NCBI RefSeq assembly: GCF_004765805.1
Contig: NZ_SBIU01000003.1
Location: forward strand, 310,001-374,000
Reading direction: 5' to 3'
DNA: 64,000 bases
Source: Halorussus halobius
GTDB taxonomy: Archaea > Halobacteriota > Halobacteria > Halobacteriales > Haladaptataceae
The position numbers were made by a program, and so were the translations under genes. The first letter of the stretch is position 1. Each line of letters begins with the position of its first letter. This document shows, piece by piece, positions 26,355 through 34,453 of this stretch. Below the pieces are notes generated by a model. It had not been told where the DNA came from. It was given only the letters and a program-made list of their open reading frames with translations, and made no database searches.

Positions 26355-27314
26355 GTGGGCGCGGTGACCCGGACTGCCGACGCCGTTCGCGTTCGCGCGG
26401 CGCGCCACGACGACTACGACGCGGTCGCGGCGTTCACCCGGGGGACGTGGCCCGGCCGCGACAGCACCGACTACATCCCGCGGGTCTATCACGACTGGAT
26501 AGACGGCGACGAGGGCCGAAAGCGAACCGTCGTCGCGGAGGTCGACGGCGAGGTCGCGGGGCTGGCCCAGGCGGTGTTGCTGTCCGACTGGGAGGCGTGG
26601 AATCAGGGCATGCGGGTCCATCCCGACTACCGGGGCCGGGGCGTCTCCGTCGCGGTCACCGAGGACCTGTTCGAGTGGGCGCGCGAGCGCGGCGCGACGG
26701 TGGCCCGGAACATGGTGTTCTCGTGGAACGAGGCCGGACTCGGCCAGTCGCGGTCGATGGGCTACGCCCCGGCCACCGAGTTCCGGTGGGCGCGTCCCGA
26801 GCCCGACCCCGACGCTGACCCGGAGGCCGACGTCACCGCCGACCCCGACGCAGCGTGGCGGTTCTGGACCGACAGCGACGCTCACGACCACCTTCGCGGA
26901 CTCGCGCTCGACGACGACGAATCGTGGGCCGTCTCCCGGCTCGCCCGAGCGGACCTCCGGGCGGCGGCCGACGACGACGGCCTGTTCGTCGTGCAGGACG
27001 GCGGCACGCGGGGGTTCGCCCACCGCGTCCGGGAGTTCGAGCGCGAGGTGGACGCCGACGAGAGCGACGATTCCGGGACGGGGGCCGGCGAGACCGAGCG
27101 GTGGGCCGAGTACGGCGTCGGCGCGTGGGCCGACGCCGACAGCGCCGGGGCCGTCCTCGCCGCCGTGGCGCGCGACGCCGCCGCCCGCGGAGCCGACCGG
27201 ACACGCGTGCTGATACCCGAGACCGTCGAGACCGTCAGCGACGCCGCCGCCTGCCGGGTCGACGTCTCGGACGACCCCGACTTCGTGATGGCGGCCGACC
27301 TCACCGGGCGGTAG
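26355..27314 (+). CDS. GNAT-family N-acetyltransferase
   Basis: The 319-residue protein has an N-terminal GNAT domain. The acetyl-CoA pyrophosphate loop is in 'MRVHPDYRGRGVSVAVTEDL' (R-G-R-G-V, about residues 86-91), and 'GATVARNMVFSWNEAGLGQSRSMGYAPATEFRW' follows. A second, degenerate GNAT-like half fills the C-terminus after an acidic linker. GTG 26355 or GTG 26364 can start it; both lie immediately behind the gatD stop, so translation is probably coupled. Acceptor substrate unknown. Confidence 0.8.
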   Translation: MGAVTRTADAVRVRAARHDDYDAVAAFTRGTWPGRDSTDYIPRVYHDWIDGDEGRKRTVVAEVDGEVAGLAQAVLLSDWEAWNQGMRVHPDYRGRGVSVAVTEDLFEWARERGATVARNMVFSWNEAGLGQSRSMGYAPATEFRWARPEPDPDADPEADVTADPDAAWRFWTDSDAHDHLRGLALDDDESWAVSRLARADLRAAADDDGLFVVQDGGTRGFAHRVREFEREVDADESDDSGTGAGETERWAEYGVGAWADADSAGAVLAAVARDAAARGADRTRVLIPETVETVSDAAACRVDVSDDPDFVMAADLTGR

Positions 27315-27340
27315 ATGCCCGCCCGGTCGGTCGCGGCCCG

Positions 27341-28546
27341 TCAGTCGTCGGCGCGCTGTTTGTCCTCGCCGGTCGGCACCTCGAAGTCCGAGACCGTCAC
27401 GTCGTCCTCGCTCCAGTCGAACTCGTCGAGTTCGCTCCCGCGTTCGAGCACGAACGGCCCCGAGGCCAGCGTCCGGAGCGTCACCGTCATCGCCCGCAGG
27501 ACGAACGCGGTCAGGACGACGTACGGCGTGAGCGCGACGGTGTAGGCCACGCTGACGAACACCGCCAGTGGCGTCAGCGTGAAGAACGTCACGTCCGGGA
27601 AGAGGTTGCTGTCGAGCGCGAGCATCACGTACGACGTGAGGACGATGGTCGGCAGCGAGACGTACAGCAGCCTGCTCGACAGGCGCGCGAACTCCCGCTT
27701 GTAGTACAGCGACTTGAAGTACTCCCGGCCGGTGGCGAACATCTTGAGCGTCTCGACGAAGTCGTCGATGGCCGCCTGCTGGTCCTCCGAGAGGTCGTCG
27801 CCGTACTTGCGCTTGAACCGGCGGGCGACGTGGAGCTGCCACGAGTAGTCGTAGTTGAGCCCGGCGAGCAACACCTTGAACGAGCCGAACCGGGCGTCGG
27901 ACAGCGTCTCGCCCGCGCGCTCGGCCTCCGCGGTGACCTCCTCGACGAACGTCTGGGCCTCCTCGGCGAAGCCGTCCTCGCCGCCCTCGGCGATGGTCGC
28001 GATGGCCGAGGCCTGCTTGTCGATTATCCGGAGGATGGTTCGGAGGAAGTCGGCCGGACGGGCGGGGCTCACGTCGGCCTCGATGTACTCCTCCAGCTCG
28101 CCGCGATACCGGATGGAGGCGTCGATGCGCTCGCGCTGGCTCTCGATGTCGGTTATCTCCTCGGAGAGCACGATGGAGCTGATCGAAACGACGATCGAGA
28201 CCAGCAGGATGGTCCCGCTGAGCAGCGAGTTGAACAGCGTCTGGGCCGTGTTGGTGTCCTGAAGCAGCGCGCGCACGTCGACGGGCCGAACCACCGAGAG
28301 GGCGAGCAGCCCGGCGAGGACGCCGACCAGCAGTCCCACCGTCACCGACTCCCGGCGGCCGCTCAGCAGGACCCAGTGGTGGGCGCGCTCGACGGGCGAC
28401 AGCGACGCCCGGTCGCCCGGAATCAGCGTGTCGAGCGAGCGATGGTCGGGCATCAGTTCGTCGATGGACCGGTCGGTCAGTCCGTCGGACGCGCTGGCGT
28501 CGTCGGACGCGTCTCCGTCGCTCGCCGCCGTGTCACCCCGGCCCAT
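27341..28546 (-). CDS. Conserved haloarchaeal membrane protein with cytoplasmic helical domain
   Basis: The 401-residue protein has an acidic N-terminal tail (1-60), two membrane helices (about 68-88 and 103-127), a long charged helical cytoplasmic region (about 128-280, 'EEITDIESQRERIDASIRYRGELEEYIE') and two to three C-terminal helices ('YVSLPTIVLTSYVMLALDS', 'FVSVAYTVALTPYVVLTAFVLR'). No catalytic motif is seen. It is common in haloarchaea in my recollection but has no known function. It is convergent with the GNAT gene. Confidence 0.7.
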   Translation of the reverse strand: MGRGDTAASDGDASDDASASDGLTDRSIDELMPDHRSLDTLIPGDRASLSPVERAHHWVLLSGRRESVTVGLLVGVLAGLLALSVVRPVDVRALLQDTNTAQTLFNSLLSGTILLVSIVVSISSIVLSEEITDIESQRERIDASIRYRGELEEYIEADVSPARPADFLRTILRIIDKQASAIATIAEGGEDGFAEEAQTFVEEVTAEAERAGETLSDARFGSFKVLLAGLNYDYSWQLHVARRFKRKYGDDLSEDQQAAIDDFVETLKMFATGREYFKSLYYKREFARLSSRLLYVSLPTIVLTSYVMLALDSNLFPDVTFFTLTPLAVFVSVAYTVALTPYVVLTAFVLRAMTVTLRTLASGPFVLERGSELDEFDWSEDDVTVSDFEVPTGEDKQRADD

Positions 28547-28627
28547 CCCACGCGGGATAGCACGCCACCGGGTTAAGCGCTTCTGGCCCTGACGGGCGTA
28601 GAATCGACGGGGACGACCGCCACCGCG

Positions 28628-28903
28628 TCACCCGCCGCTGACCGGCGGGAACAGCGCGAGTTCGTCGCCCTCGTCGAGTTCCGTGTCGAGGCCCTCGGCG
28701 GCGCGGACGTTGGCCCCGTTCCGCAAGACGTTGATGTGTTCGCGCAGGTCGCCGTCCGCGTCGTAGATGCGGTCGGCCAGCCCGGGGTGGTCGTCGACCA
28801 GTTCGGCCAGCGCCGCCCCGACCGTGTCGCCCGGTTCGGCGTCGACCGCGACCGCCTTGCCGCCCGCGATCTCGGCGAGGTCGGCGAACAGCTTCCACTC
28901 CAT
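28628..28903 (-). CDS. samp1: Ubiquitin-like small archaeal modifier protein (MoaD/SAMP1 type)
   Basis: The 91-residue beta-grasp protein ends in ...FPPVSGG. The exposed C-terminal Gly-Gly is adenylated by the E1-like UbaA and then attached to lysines (sampylation) or used as a sulfur carrier for molybdopterin. 'MEWKLFADLAEIAGGKAV' and 'INVLRNGANVRAAEGLDTELDEGDELALF' fit MoaD-like SAMP1. ATG 28903 gives the family-like short N-terminus. It is separated by 58 bases from the RCK_C gene upstream on the same strand. Confidence 0.88.
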   Translation of the reverse strand: MEWKLFADLAEIAGGKAVAVDAEPGDTVGAALAELVDDHPGLADRIYDADGDLREHINVLRNGANVRAAEGLDTELDEGDELALFPPVSGG

Positions 28904-28961
28904 GGTCGACACGTGGGCGTCGCGGACACGTAACTGTTCCGCGAGGCGCACAACAGGTCGG

Positions 28962-30155
28962 TCAGTCGCCCTGCCGAATCGTCGTCGCGTCCGACCGGCC
29001 ACCGCTCGCCGACCCGCCGCTCCCCGCGGCTGCCTCGATTCGCCGGAGCAGGTCGGGGCGACCGACCACGTAGAGGGTGTCGCCGGCCGCCAGCACGCGG
29101 TCGTCGGCCGGAATCGTCTCGACGCCCGCGTCGGTCCGGACCGCGACCACGGTGGCGTCGACGCTTCCGACCGGCGCGCCGACCAGCGAACTGTCTGCGG
29201 CGACCGTGGCGGTTCCGACCGTCTCGTCGGCCGCGCGGAGGTGCGCGGAGAACTCCCGGTCCGCCCGGGGTTCGGTCGGCAGCGTCACGAGCCGGTACTC
29301 GGCGTCGGGGTCGATTCGCCGGGCGTCGGTCGCGTCGAGCGCCAGCGTCGCCACGTCGCCGACCGTCGCGCGGAGTTCCGCCGTGGCGACCCGCTCGGCG
29401 GCCTCGCCGGTCGACCGGACCTGCACGACGTCGCCCGCGCTCGCACCGGCGGCCGGGTCCGCCCGGACCGCCACCGCGACCGTCCCCGGCGCGAGCGTGG
29501 GGCCGAGTCCGGCGACGCGGCCACCGGCGGCCAGATACTCGACGGTGCCGTCGGCGGCCAGTTCGACGTCCACCCGCCCGACGTCGTAGTCGTCGCGGAG
29601 CCGCGCGACGAGGCGCTCGCGCAGTTCCGCGACCGTCAGCCCCCGCGGGAACCGGAGGGTCGCGCCCGCGAGCGTCTCCCGCGTCTCGGCGTCGAGCGGT
29701 TCGTACCCGTCCACGTCCGCGATGTCCTCGGGGAGGTCGACCGCCACGAATCGCCCGACGGTGCCGGCGAGCCGGCCGACGTCCGCGCCCAGCTCGCCCG
29801 CGAGGACGCGAGCGCCCGAGCGCGCCCCGAGCGCGGCGGCGGCGGCCCCGAGGACGAACGCCGCGCTGTTGACCAGCGCGACCGACGGCGAGGGGACGAC
29901 GTCGCCGGTCCCGAGGAACTGCCGGAGCGCGGTGGTGGTGTTGAGCCAGCCCCCGACCACGGCGAGGCCCACCAGCACCGCGAGGCCCTCGGGCATCTCC
30001 TCGCGAGCGTACACGCTGTAGACCGTCCCCGCGACGGTCGCGACGCCCCCGGCCAGCACCGCGAGTCCGACCACGCGGACGACCGCGGCGACCGGGCGTT
30101 CGAACGGTTCGAGCACGGCCGGACTCGCGAGTTGCGCGGCCGCAGCGACGGTCAT
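28962..30155 (-). CDS. Membrane protein with C-terminal RCK_C (TrkA-C) domain
   Basis: This is a 397-residue protein. Three to four N-terminal helices (about 1-120) precede a soluble part with two beta-rich modules and a C-terminal RCK_C domain ('VGAPVGSVDATVVAVRTDAGVETIPADDRVLAAGDTLYVVGRPDLLRRIE'). RCK_C domains bind K+, nucleotides or c-di-AMP and gate cation transport. It is a paralogue of the preceding gene product and overlaps it by the ATGA of stop and start, so the two are translated together. It probably regulates, or forms part of, a cation transport complex with the neighbouring channel. Confidence 0.8.
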   Translation of the reverse strand: MTVAAAAQLASPAVLEPFERPVAAVVRVVGLAVLAGGVATVAGTVYSVYAREEMPEGLAVLVGLAVVGGWLNTTTALRQFLGTGDVVPSPSVALVNSAAFVLGAAAAALGARSGARVLAGELGADVGRLAGTVGRFVAVDLPEDIADVDGYEPLDAETRETLAGATLRFPRGLTVAELRERLVARLRDDYDVGRVDVELAADGTVEYLAAGGRVAGLGPTLAPGTVAVAVRADPAAGASAGDVVQVRSTGEAAERVATAELRATVGDVATLALDATDARRIDPDAEYRLVTLPTEPRADREFSAHLRAADETVGTATVAADSSLVGAPVGSVDATVVAVRTDAGVETIPADDRVLAAGDTLYVVGRPDLLRRIEAAAGSGGSASGGRSDATTIRQGD

Positions 30156-31480
30156 CGTTCGCCCCCCTCGGCCCGAGTTTCGTCCTCGACCCGGTCGAGC
30201 GACTCGCGCGACCCGACGACGTAGAGCGCATCGCCCGCGGCCACCCGGGTCGGGCCGCGGGGCGCGACCGTCCACTCCCCGCCGCGTCGGACCGCCAGCA
30301 CCGCGACGCCGTGGGTCCGCCGGAGCGCCGCCTCCCCGAGCGTCGTCCCGTCGAGCGCCGACCCGGCGGCCACCTCGACCCGGCGCATCCGGTTGCCGTG
30401 TCGCCGGAGCAACGAGAGGAGTTCGAACTCCCGACGAGTGCCCCGGGCCCGGACCACCACGTTGGCCGCGTCGGTTTCGAGGAGCGTCTCGGCGTCGCTG
30501 CGCGCCACCGCGACCGTCACCCGCCCGTCGCCGCCGGTCGTCCGGGCGGCCGTCCGCGCGGCCGCGCCGGGTGCGGGCGTCGCCGGGTCCGGTCCGGCGG
30601 TCGCCCCGTCGCCGCCCGTCGGCGGGTCCGCAGGGCGAACCGCGACGGCGGGCGTGGGCGCGTCGGCCCCCGACCGGGCGCTCAGCACGGTTCCCTCGAC
30701 GCCCTCGGGAGCCGTCCCCGCGCTCCCGTCTCCCGTTCCGGCGACGGCTCCGTCGCGAATCGGGGTCGCGGTCACCTCGTCGCCGCGCGCGAGGCCGGTC
30801 GGGACCAGCGCGTCGACCGACACCGCGCGCTCGCCCGGCGGAACCCGCCGCGAGAGCGCGCCGACCGGCGGGGCCGCGCTCACGGTCGCCCGGCCCCGGT
30901 CGTCGATGCTCGCGGTCGCCTCCGCGAGGTCGTGTTCGGTCCGGAGGCGGTCTTCGAGTCGGCGTTCGAGTTCTGACAGCGGCAGGTCCGCCGGAAACGT
31001 CCACTCGCCGTCGCGTATCGCGGCCCGGAGGTCCTCCGAGAGGGGCGGGTACCCCTCCACGTCGCCGACCTCGCCGGTGGTCCGCACCCGGGCGCGACCG
31101 AACCGTCCCGCGCGCTCGACCGCCTCGGCCGAGAGGCCCCGCTCGCGCAGGCCCCGGACGGTGAACCGCCGGGGGAACTCCGTGCCCATCCGGTCGCCCT
31201 GCGCGTGGGCGTACAGCGTGGCCATCATCACCACGAGTGCCGACACCAGCGCGGTGGGCGAGGCGACGAACTGCGGGTCGAGCAGGCCGAGCAGGCCGCC
31301 CTGAATCCCCGCGATGGCGACGCCGAAGACGAGGACGCCGAACCCCGGAATCGTCACGCCGGTAAAGTACTTGAACGTGAACCCGAGCGCCCACGCTACC
31401 AGCGCGGGCACGACGGCGGTGAGACCGCCGATGTAGAGCCCTTCGAGGACGTCGACGAGCAGGTCCGGACCGACGTTCAT
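30152..31480 (-). CDS. Membrane protein with C-terminal RCK_C (TrkA-C) domain, paralogue
   Basis: The 442-residue protein has the same architecture as its downstream paralogue. There are three N-terminal helices ('GLYIGGLTAVVPALVAWALGFTFKYFTG', 'GFGVLVFGVAIAGIQGGLLGLL', 'ALVSALVVMMATLYAHAQG'). A cytoplasmic module has 'YPPLSEDLRAAIRDGEWTFPADLPLSELERRLEDRL', and a long Ala/Gly/Pro-rich linker (about 260-315) leads to a C-terminal RCK_C ('LDGTTLGEAALRRTHGVAVLAVRRGGEW', 'GDALYVVGSRESLDRVE'). It is the first gene of a two-gene operon divergent from the K+ channel (72 bases between starts), so shared regulation is likely. Confidence 0.8.
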   Translation of the reverse strand: MNVGPDLLVDVLEGLYIGGLTAVVPALVAWALGFTFKYFTGVTIPGFGVLVFGVAIAGIQGGLLGLLDPQFVASPTALVSALVVMMATLYAHAQGDRMGTEFPRRFTVRGLRERGLSAEAVERAGRFGRARVRTTGEVGDVEGYPPLSEDLRAAIRDGEWTFPADLPLSELERRLEDRLRTEHDLAEATASIDDRGRATVSAAPPVGALSRRVPPGERAVSVDALVPTGLARGDEVTATPIRDGAVAGTGDGSAGTAPEGVEGTVLSARSGADAPTPAVAVRPADPPTGGDGATAGPDPATPAPGAAARTAARTTGGDGRVTVAVARSDAETLLETDAANVVVRARGTRREFELLSLLRRHGNRMRRVEVAAGSALDGTTLGEAALRRTHGVAVLAVRRGGEWTVAPRGPTRVAAGDALYVVGSRESLDRVEDETRAEGGER

Positions 31481-31552
31481 GCTACTCGCCAGTGCCACGA
31501 CGCCTAAAGTCCTACCGACCCTTTTTTGTCCGCGACCGCGACAGGACCCGGT

Positions 31553-32725
31553 ATGGAGACGACCTGGCGGTCCCACATCGGCCTGCGGGCCGCGGTGTCG
31601 CTGACGTTCGCGGTGGCCGTGCTGTCGATAGCCACCGGCGTCTCCAGCATCGGTATCACGGCGACCTCCGCGCGGAACCTGTTCGGCGGCGGAATCCCGG
31701 CGTGGGTCCAGGAACTCGCCGGGTTCACCGGCACCCTGACGGGCTTTCTCATGTTCGCGAGCGCGGCCGGGATGCGACGACGGCTCCGGGTCGCGTGGTA
31801 CTCGACGCTGGTGTTGCTCCCGCTGACCGCGATACAGGGACTGGTCCAGTCGAGCCCGTACTCGCTGCCGCTGGTCGTCGTCTCGCTGGCCGGGCTCCCC
31901 GTGGTGGTGGCGGTCGGACGCGGGCGGTTCGACCGCGAAATCGACCTGTCGACGAGCCAGCTCGCGGGCGTCGCGGCGCTCGTGGGCGTGCTGGTCTACG
32001 GGACGGCAGGCACCTACGCGCTGGCCGACCAGTTCACCAGCGTCGACACGCCCCTGGACGCGCTGTACTACACGCTCGTCACCGCCACGACCGTCGGCTA
32101 CGGCGACGCCGCGCCGGCCACCCAGACCGCGCGGCTGTTCAGCCTGTCGGTCGTCGTGCTGGGCACCGCGACGTTCGCGGTCGCGCTGGCCTCGCTGCTC
32201 GGCCCCGCAATCGAAGCCCGACTGACCGCCGCACTCGGAAGAATGACAGACACACAACTCGAACTCCTCGAAGACCACGTCGTCGTGCTCGGCTACGGCG
32301 ACCTGACCGAACCGATACTGAACGAACTCCACGAGAAGTCGGAGTTCGTCGTCGTCGCGCCCGACTCGACGACGGCGAGCGACCTCGCCGAGCGCGGGGT
32401 CACGGTCCACCGGGGCGACCCCAGCGACGAGGAGCCGCTCGAGCGCGTCGGCGTCGACCGGGCGCGGGCGGTCGTCGCGGCGACCAACAACGACGCCGAG
32501 GACGCGCTCGCGGTGCTGACCGCCCGCCAGCTCAACCCCGAGGTCCGCATCGTCGCGGCCGCGACCGACCGCGAGAACGTCGACAAACTCAAGCGGGCCG
32601 GCGCGGACGCCGTCATCAGCCCCGCGACCATCGGCGGCCACCTGCTCGTGCTGTCGGCGCTGGGCAGCGAGGAGATGGAGAGCGTGGCCGACAGACTCGC
32701 GGGCGGGTCGGCTCGCGTGGAGTGA
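31553..32725 (+). CDS. Potassium channel with RCK/TrkA-N domain
   Basis: The 390-residue protein has four to six membrane helices. The pore carries the K+ selectivity filter in 'YTLVTATTVGYGDAAP' (about 181-196). A cytoplasmic TrkA-N/RCK domain begins 'DHVVVLGYGDLTEPILNEL', continues with 'VVVAPDSTTASDLAERGVTVHRGDPSDEEPL' and ends 'GADAVISPATIGGHLLV'. The Rossmann loop reads GYGDLT in place of the strict G-x-G-x-x-G. A 'ttttttg' element about 30 bases before ATG 31553 supports the leaderless start. It forms a potassium-handling locus with the divergent RCK_C pair. Confidence 0.88.
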   Translation: METTWRSHIGLRAAVSLTFAVAVLSIATGVSSIGITATSARNLFGGGIPAWVQELAGFTGTLTGFLMFASAAGMRRRLRVAWYSTLVLLPLTAIQGLVQSSPYSLPLVVVSLAGLPVVVAVGRGRFDREIDLSTSQLAGVAALVGVLVYGTAGTYALADQFTSVDTPLDALYYTLVTATTVGYGDAAPATQTARLFSLSVVVLGTATFAVALASLLGPAIEARLTAALGRMTDTQLELLEDHVVVLGYGDLTEPILNELHEKSEFVVVAPDSTTASDLAERGVTVHRGDPSDEEPLERVGVDRARAVVAATNNDAEDALAVLTARQLNPEVRIVAAATDRENVDKLKRAGADAVISPATIGGHLLVLSALGSEEMESVADRLAGGSARVE

Positions 32726-32830
32726 ATCCGGAGTCCGACCCGGCCGACGACGGTCGCGCGCCGGAGCGACGATTGCGCCCCGAAGCGACCACCAGGCCCC
32801 ATGGAGGGCGGTCGCTCCCCGAAGCGACGG

Positions 32831-34249
32831 TCAGGCCCGATGGACGACCGCCACGTCACACTCCAGTTCGTGCAACTGCTCGAACGTCGGGGGCGAGACG
32901 AACCGCGAGGCCGCCGACCGGTCGGTGCTCGCGCCCATCACCACGAGGTCGTAGTAGGCGTCGTTGGCGTCGAGGAACGACTCGATGGACGACCGCGACA
33001 CCCGGGTCTCGAACGACCCCTCGAACGTCTCCACCAGATTCGCCAGCATCGCCTCGGTGGACCGGCGCTCGGCCTCGCGGTCGATGCAGGTGCAGACGCT
33101 CACGCGGTCCGCCAGTCGGCGAGCGAAACCGATCATCAGGTGGGCCGTGTCCCCGGCCCGCCGGACCGGGACCAGCACCCGATTCCAGCGCGACCTGGGC
33201 GCGCGCTCCGGGCTGGACCGGAACGCGACGGTGTCGACGTCGCCCCGAAACAGCCCGCGGACGAACGGCGAGAGGCTCCCCCGCTCCTCCTCGTAGGGGG
33301 CGACCACGAGGTCGCAGTTCGTCTCGCGGGCCGTCCGCAGGACGGTCGCGGAGGGGTCGGTGCCGTCGCCGGCGACCACCACCTCGCAGGGGACGCCGAC
33401 CGACCGCTCGATGCGACTGGCCTCGGATTCGAGGCGGTCGACCGACTCGTCGGCGGCCGCCTCGGTCGCGTCGTGGCGGCCGCCGCCCTCGTCGACCACG
33501 TCGAGCAGGACGACCTTGCTCGCGGCGTGGGCCGCCGCCAGCCGCGCGCCGAACGTTGCGGTCGCGCTGGCGCGGTCGCCCCGCATCGGTATCAGCACGT
33601 GGTCGTCGCCCTTCGTCGACGCGTAGAGAAACTGGGACCGACGCTCGTAGAACTCCCGCCGCCAGACGCTGAACGCGCCGGCGACGAGGCTGCTGGCGAC
33701 GAACACCGACCCGACGAACTCGGCGAAGAACACCCGGACCGTGGCGGGGCCGCCGAACGCGGGCGCGATGAGCGCCAGCAGCGCCGTCGAGAACGCGGCC
33801 GGCTCCTCGAAGTCGAGCGCCCAGGTGACCGCGCCGGTGAGAAACACCGCGAGCGCGGCCTCGGCCGGCGACACGGCGAGTGCGGTCGACTCCAGCGATG
33901 TCCGGAGGCCGGCGCGGACGCCGACCCAGACGGCGACGGTCCCGCACACCGCGCCGGCGGTCAGGCCGCCCACGAACGTCGTCGTCGAGGCGTACGTCCC
34001 CTCCGGGTCGGCGAACAGCGTGAACGTGCCCGACGCCAGCGGGGGGAACAGCACGAACGGAAGCAACTCCACCGCGTTCGAGACCGCCGTCACGGCCGCG
34101 ATGAGCAGCGGGACGAACAGCAGGACCGAGAGGTGGATGAGATTGGCCGTGTGCTCGACCCACCGGCTGAACGCCCGGACCTCCCGCCGTTCGACCCGCC
34201 GGGCTCGGCGGCGGAGCGCGTGAAAGCGCGCACGCAAGCCGTCCAACAT
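32831..34249 (-). CDS. HPP-family membrane protein fused to two universal-stress-protein domains
   Basis: The 472-residue protein has N-terminal HPP-type helices (about 30-185, including 'VELLPFVLFPPLASGTFTLFADPEG', the family's phosphate/proline-rich turn, and 'EPAAFSTALLALIAPAFGGP'). Two tandem UspA-like nucleotide-binding domains follow ('DDHVLIPMRGDRASATATFGARLAAAHA', then 'WNRVLVPVRRAGDTAHLMIGFARRLAD'). HPP proteins include nitrite transporters; the Usp part would sense ATP or c-di-AMP. Its place beside the K+ channel and RCK_C genes suggests a role in ion or stress homeostasis, but the substrate is unknown. Confidence 0.82.
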   Translation of the reverse strand: MLDGLRARFHALRRRARRVERREVRAFSRWVEHTANLIHLSVLLFVPLLIAAVTAVSNAVELLPFVLFPPLASGTFTLFADPEGTYASTTTFVGGLTAGAVCGTVAVWVGVRAGLRTSLESTALAVSPAEAALAVFLTGAVTWALDFEEPAAFSTALLALIAPAFGGPATVRVFFAEFVGSVFVASSLVAGAFSVWRREFYERRSQFLYASTKGDDHVLIPMRGDRASATATFGARLAAAHAASKVVLLDVVDEGGGRHDATEAAADESVDRLESEASRIERSVGVPCEVVVAGDGTDPSATVLRTARETNCDLVVAPYEEERGSLSPFVRGLFRGDVDTVAFRSSPERAPRSRWNRVLVPVRRAGDTAHLMIGFARRLADRVSVCTCIDREAERRSTEAMLANLVETFEGSFETRVSRSSIESFLDANDAYYDLVVMGASTDRSAASRFVSPPTFEQLHELECDVAVVHRA

Positions 34250-34453
34250 CGTCGTCACGTCACCTCCCGCGAGTAAAAGGTCTGTCCACTCGGCGCACCC
34301 GCCCGCGGTCGTCCACCCGACCGCACGCAACCCCGGACGCGCCGGTGACGGGGATAAGCCCGCGCGGGGCGGTCCTCGGCGCGCCCGGAGCGGTCGCCCG
34401 CGAGTCTACACGCAGGTCGCCGGCGACCGGACCCCGCGAGTCCCGCCGTGGCG

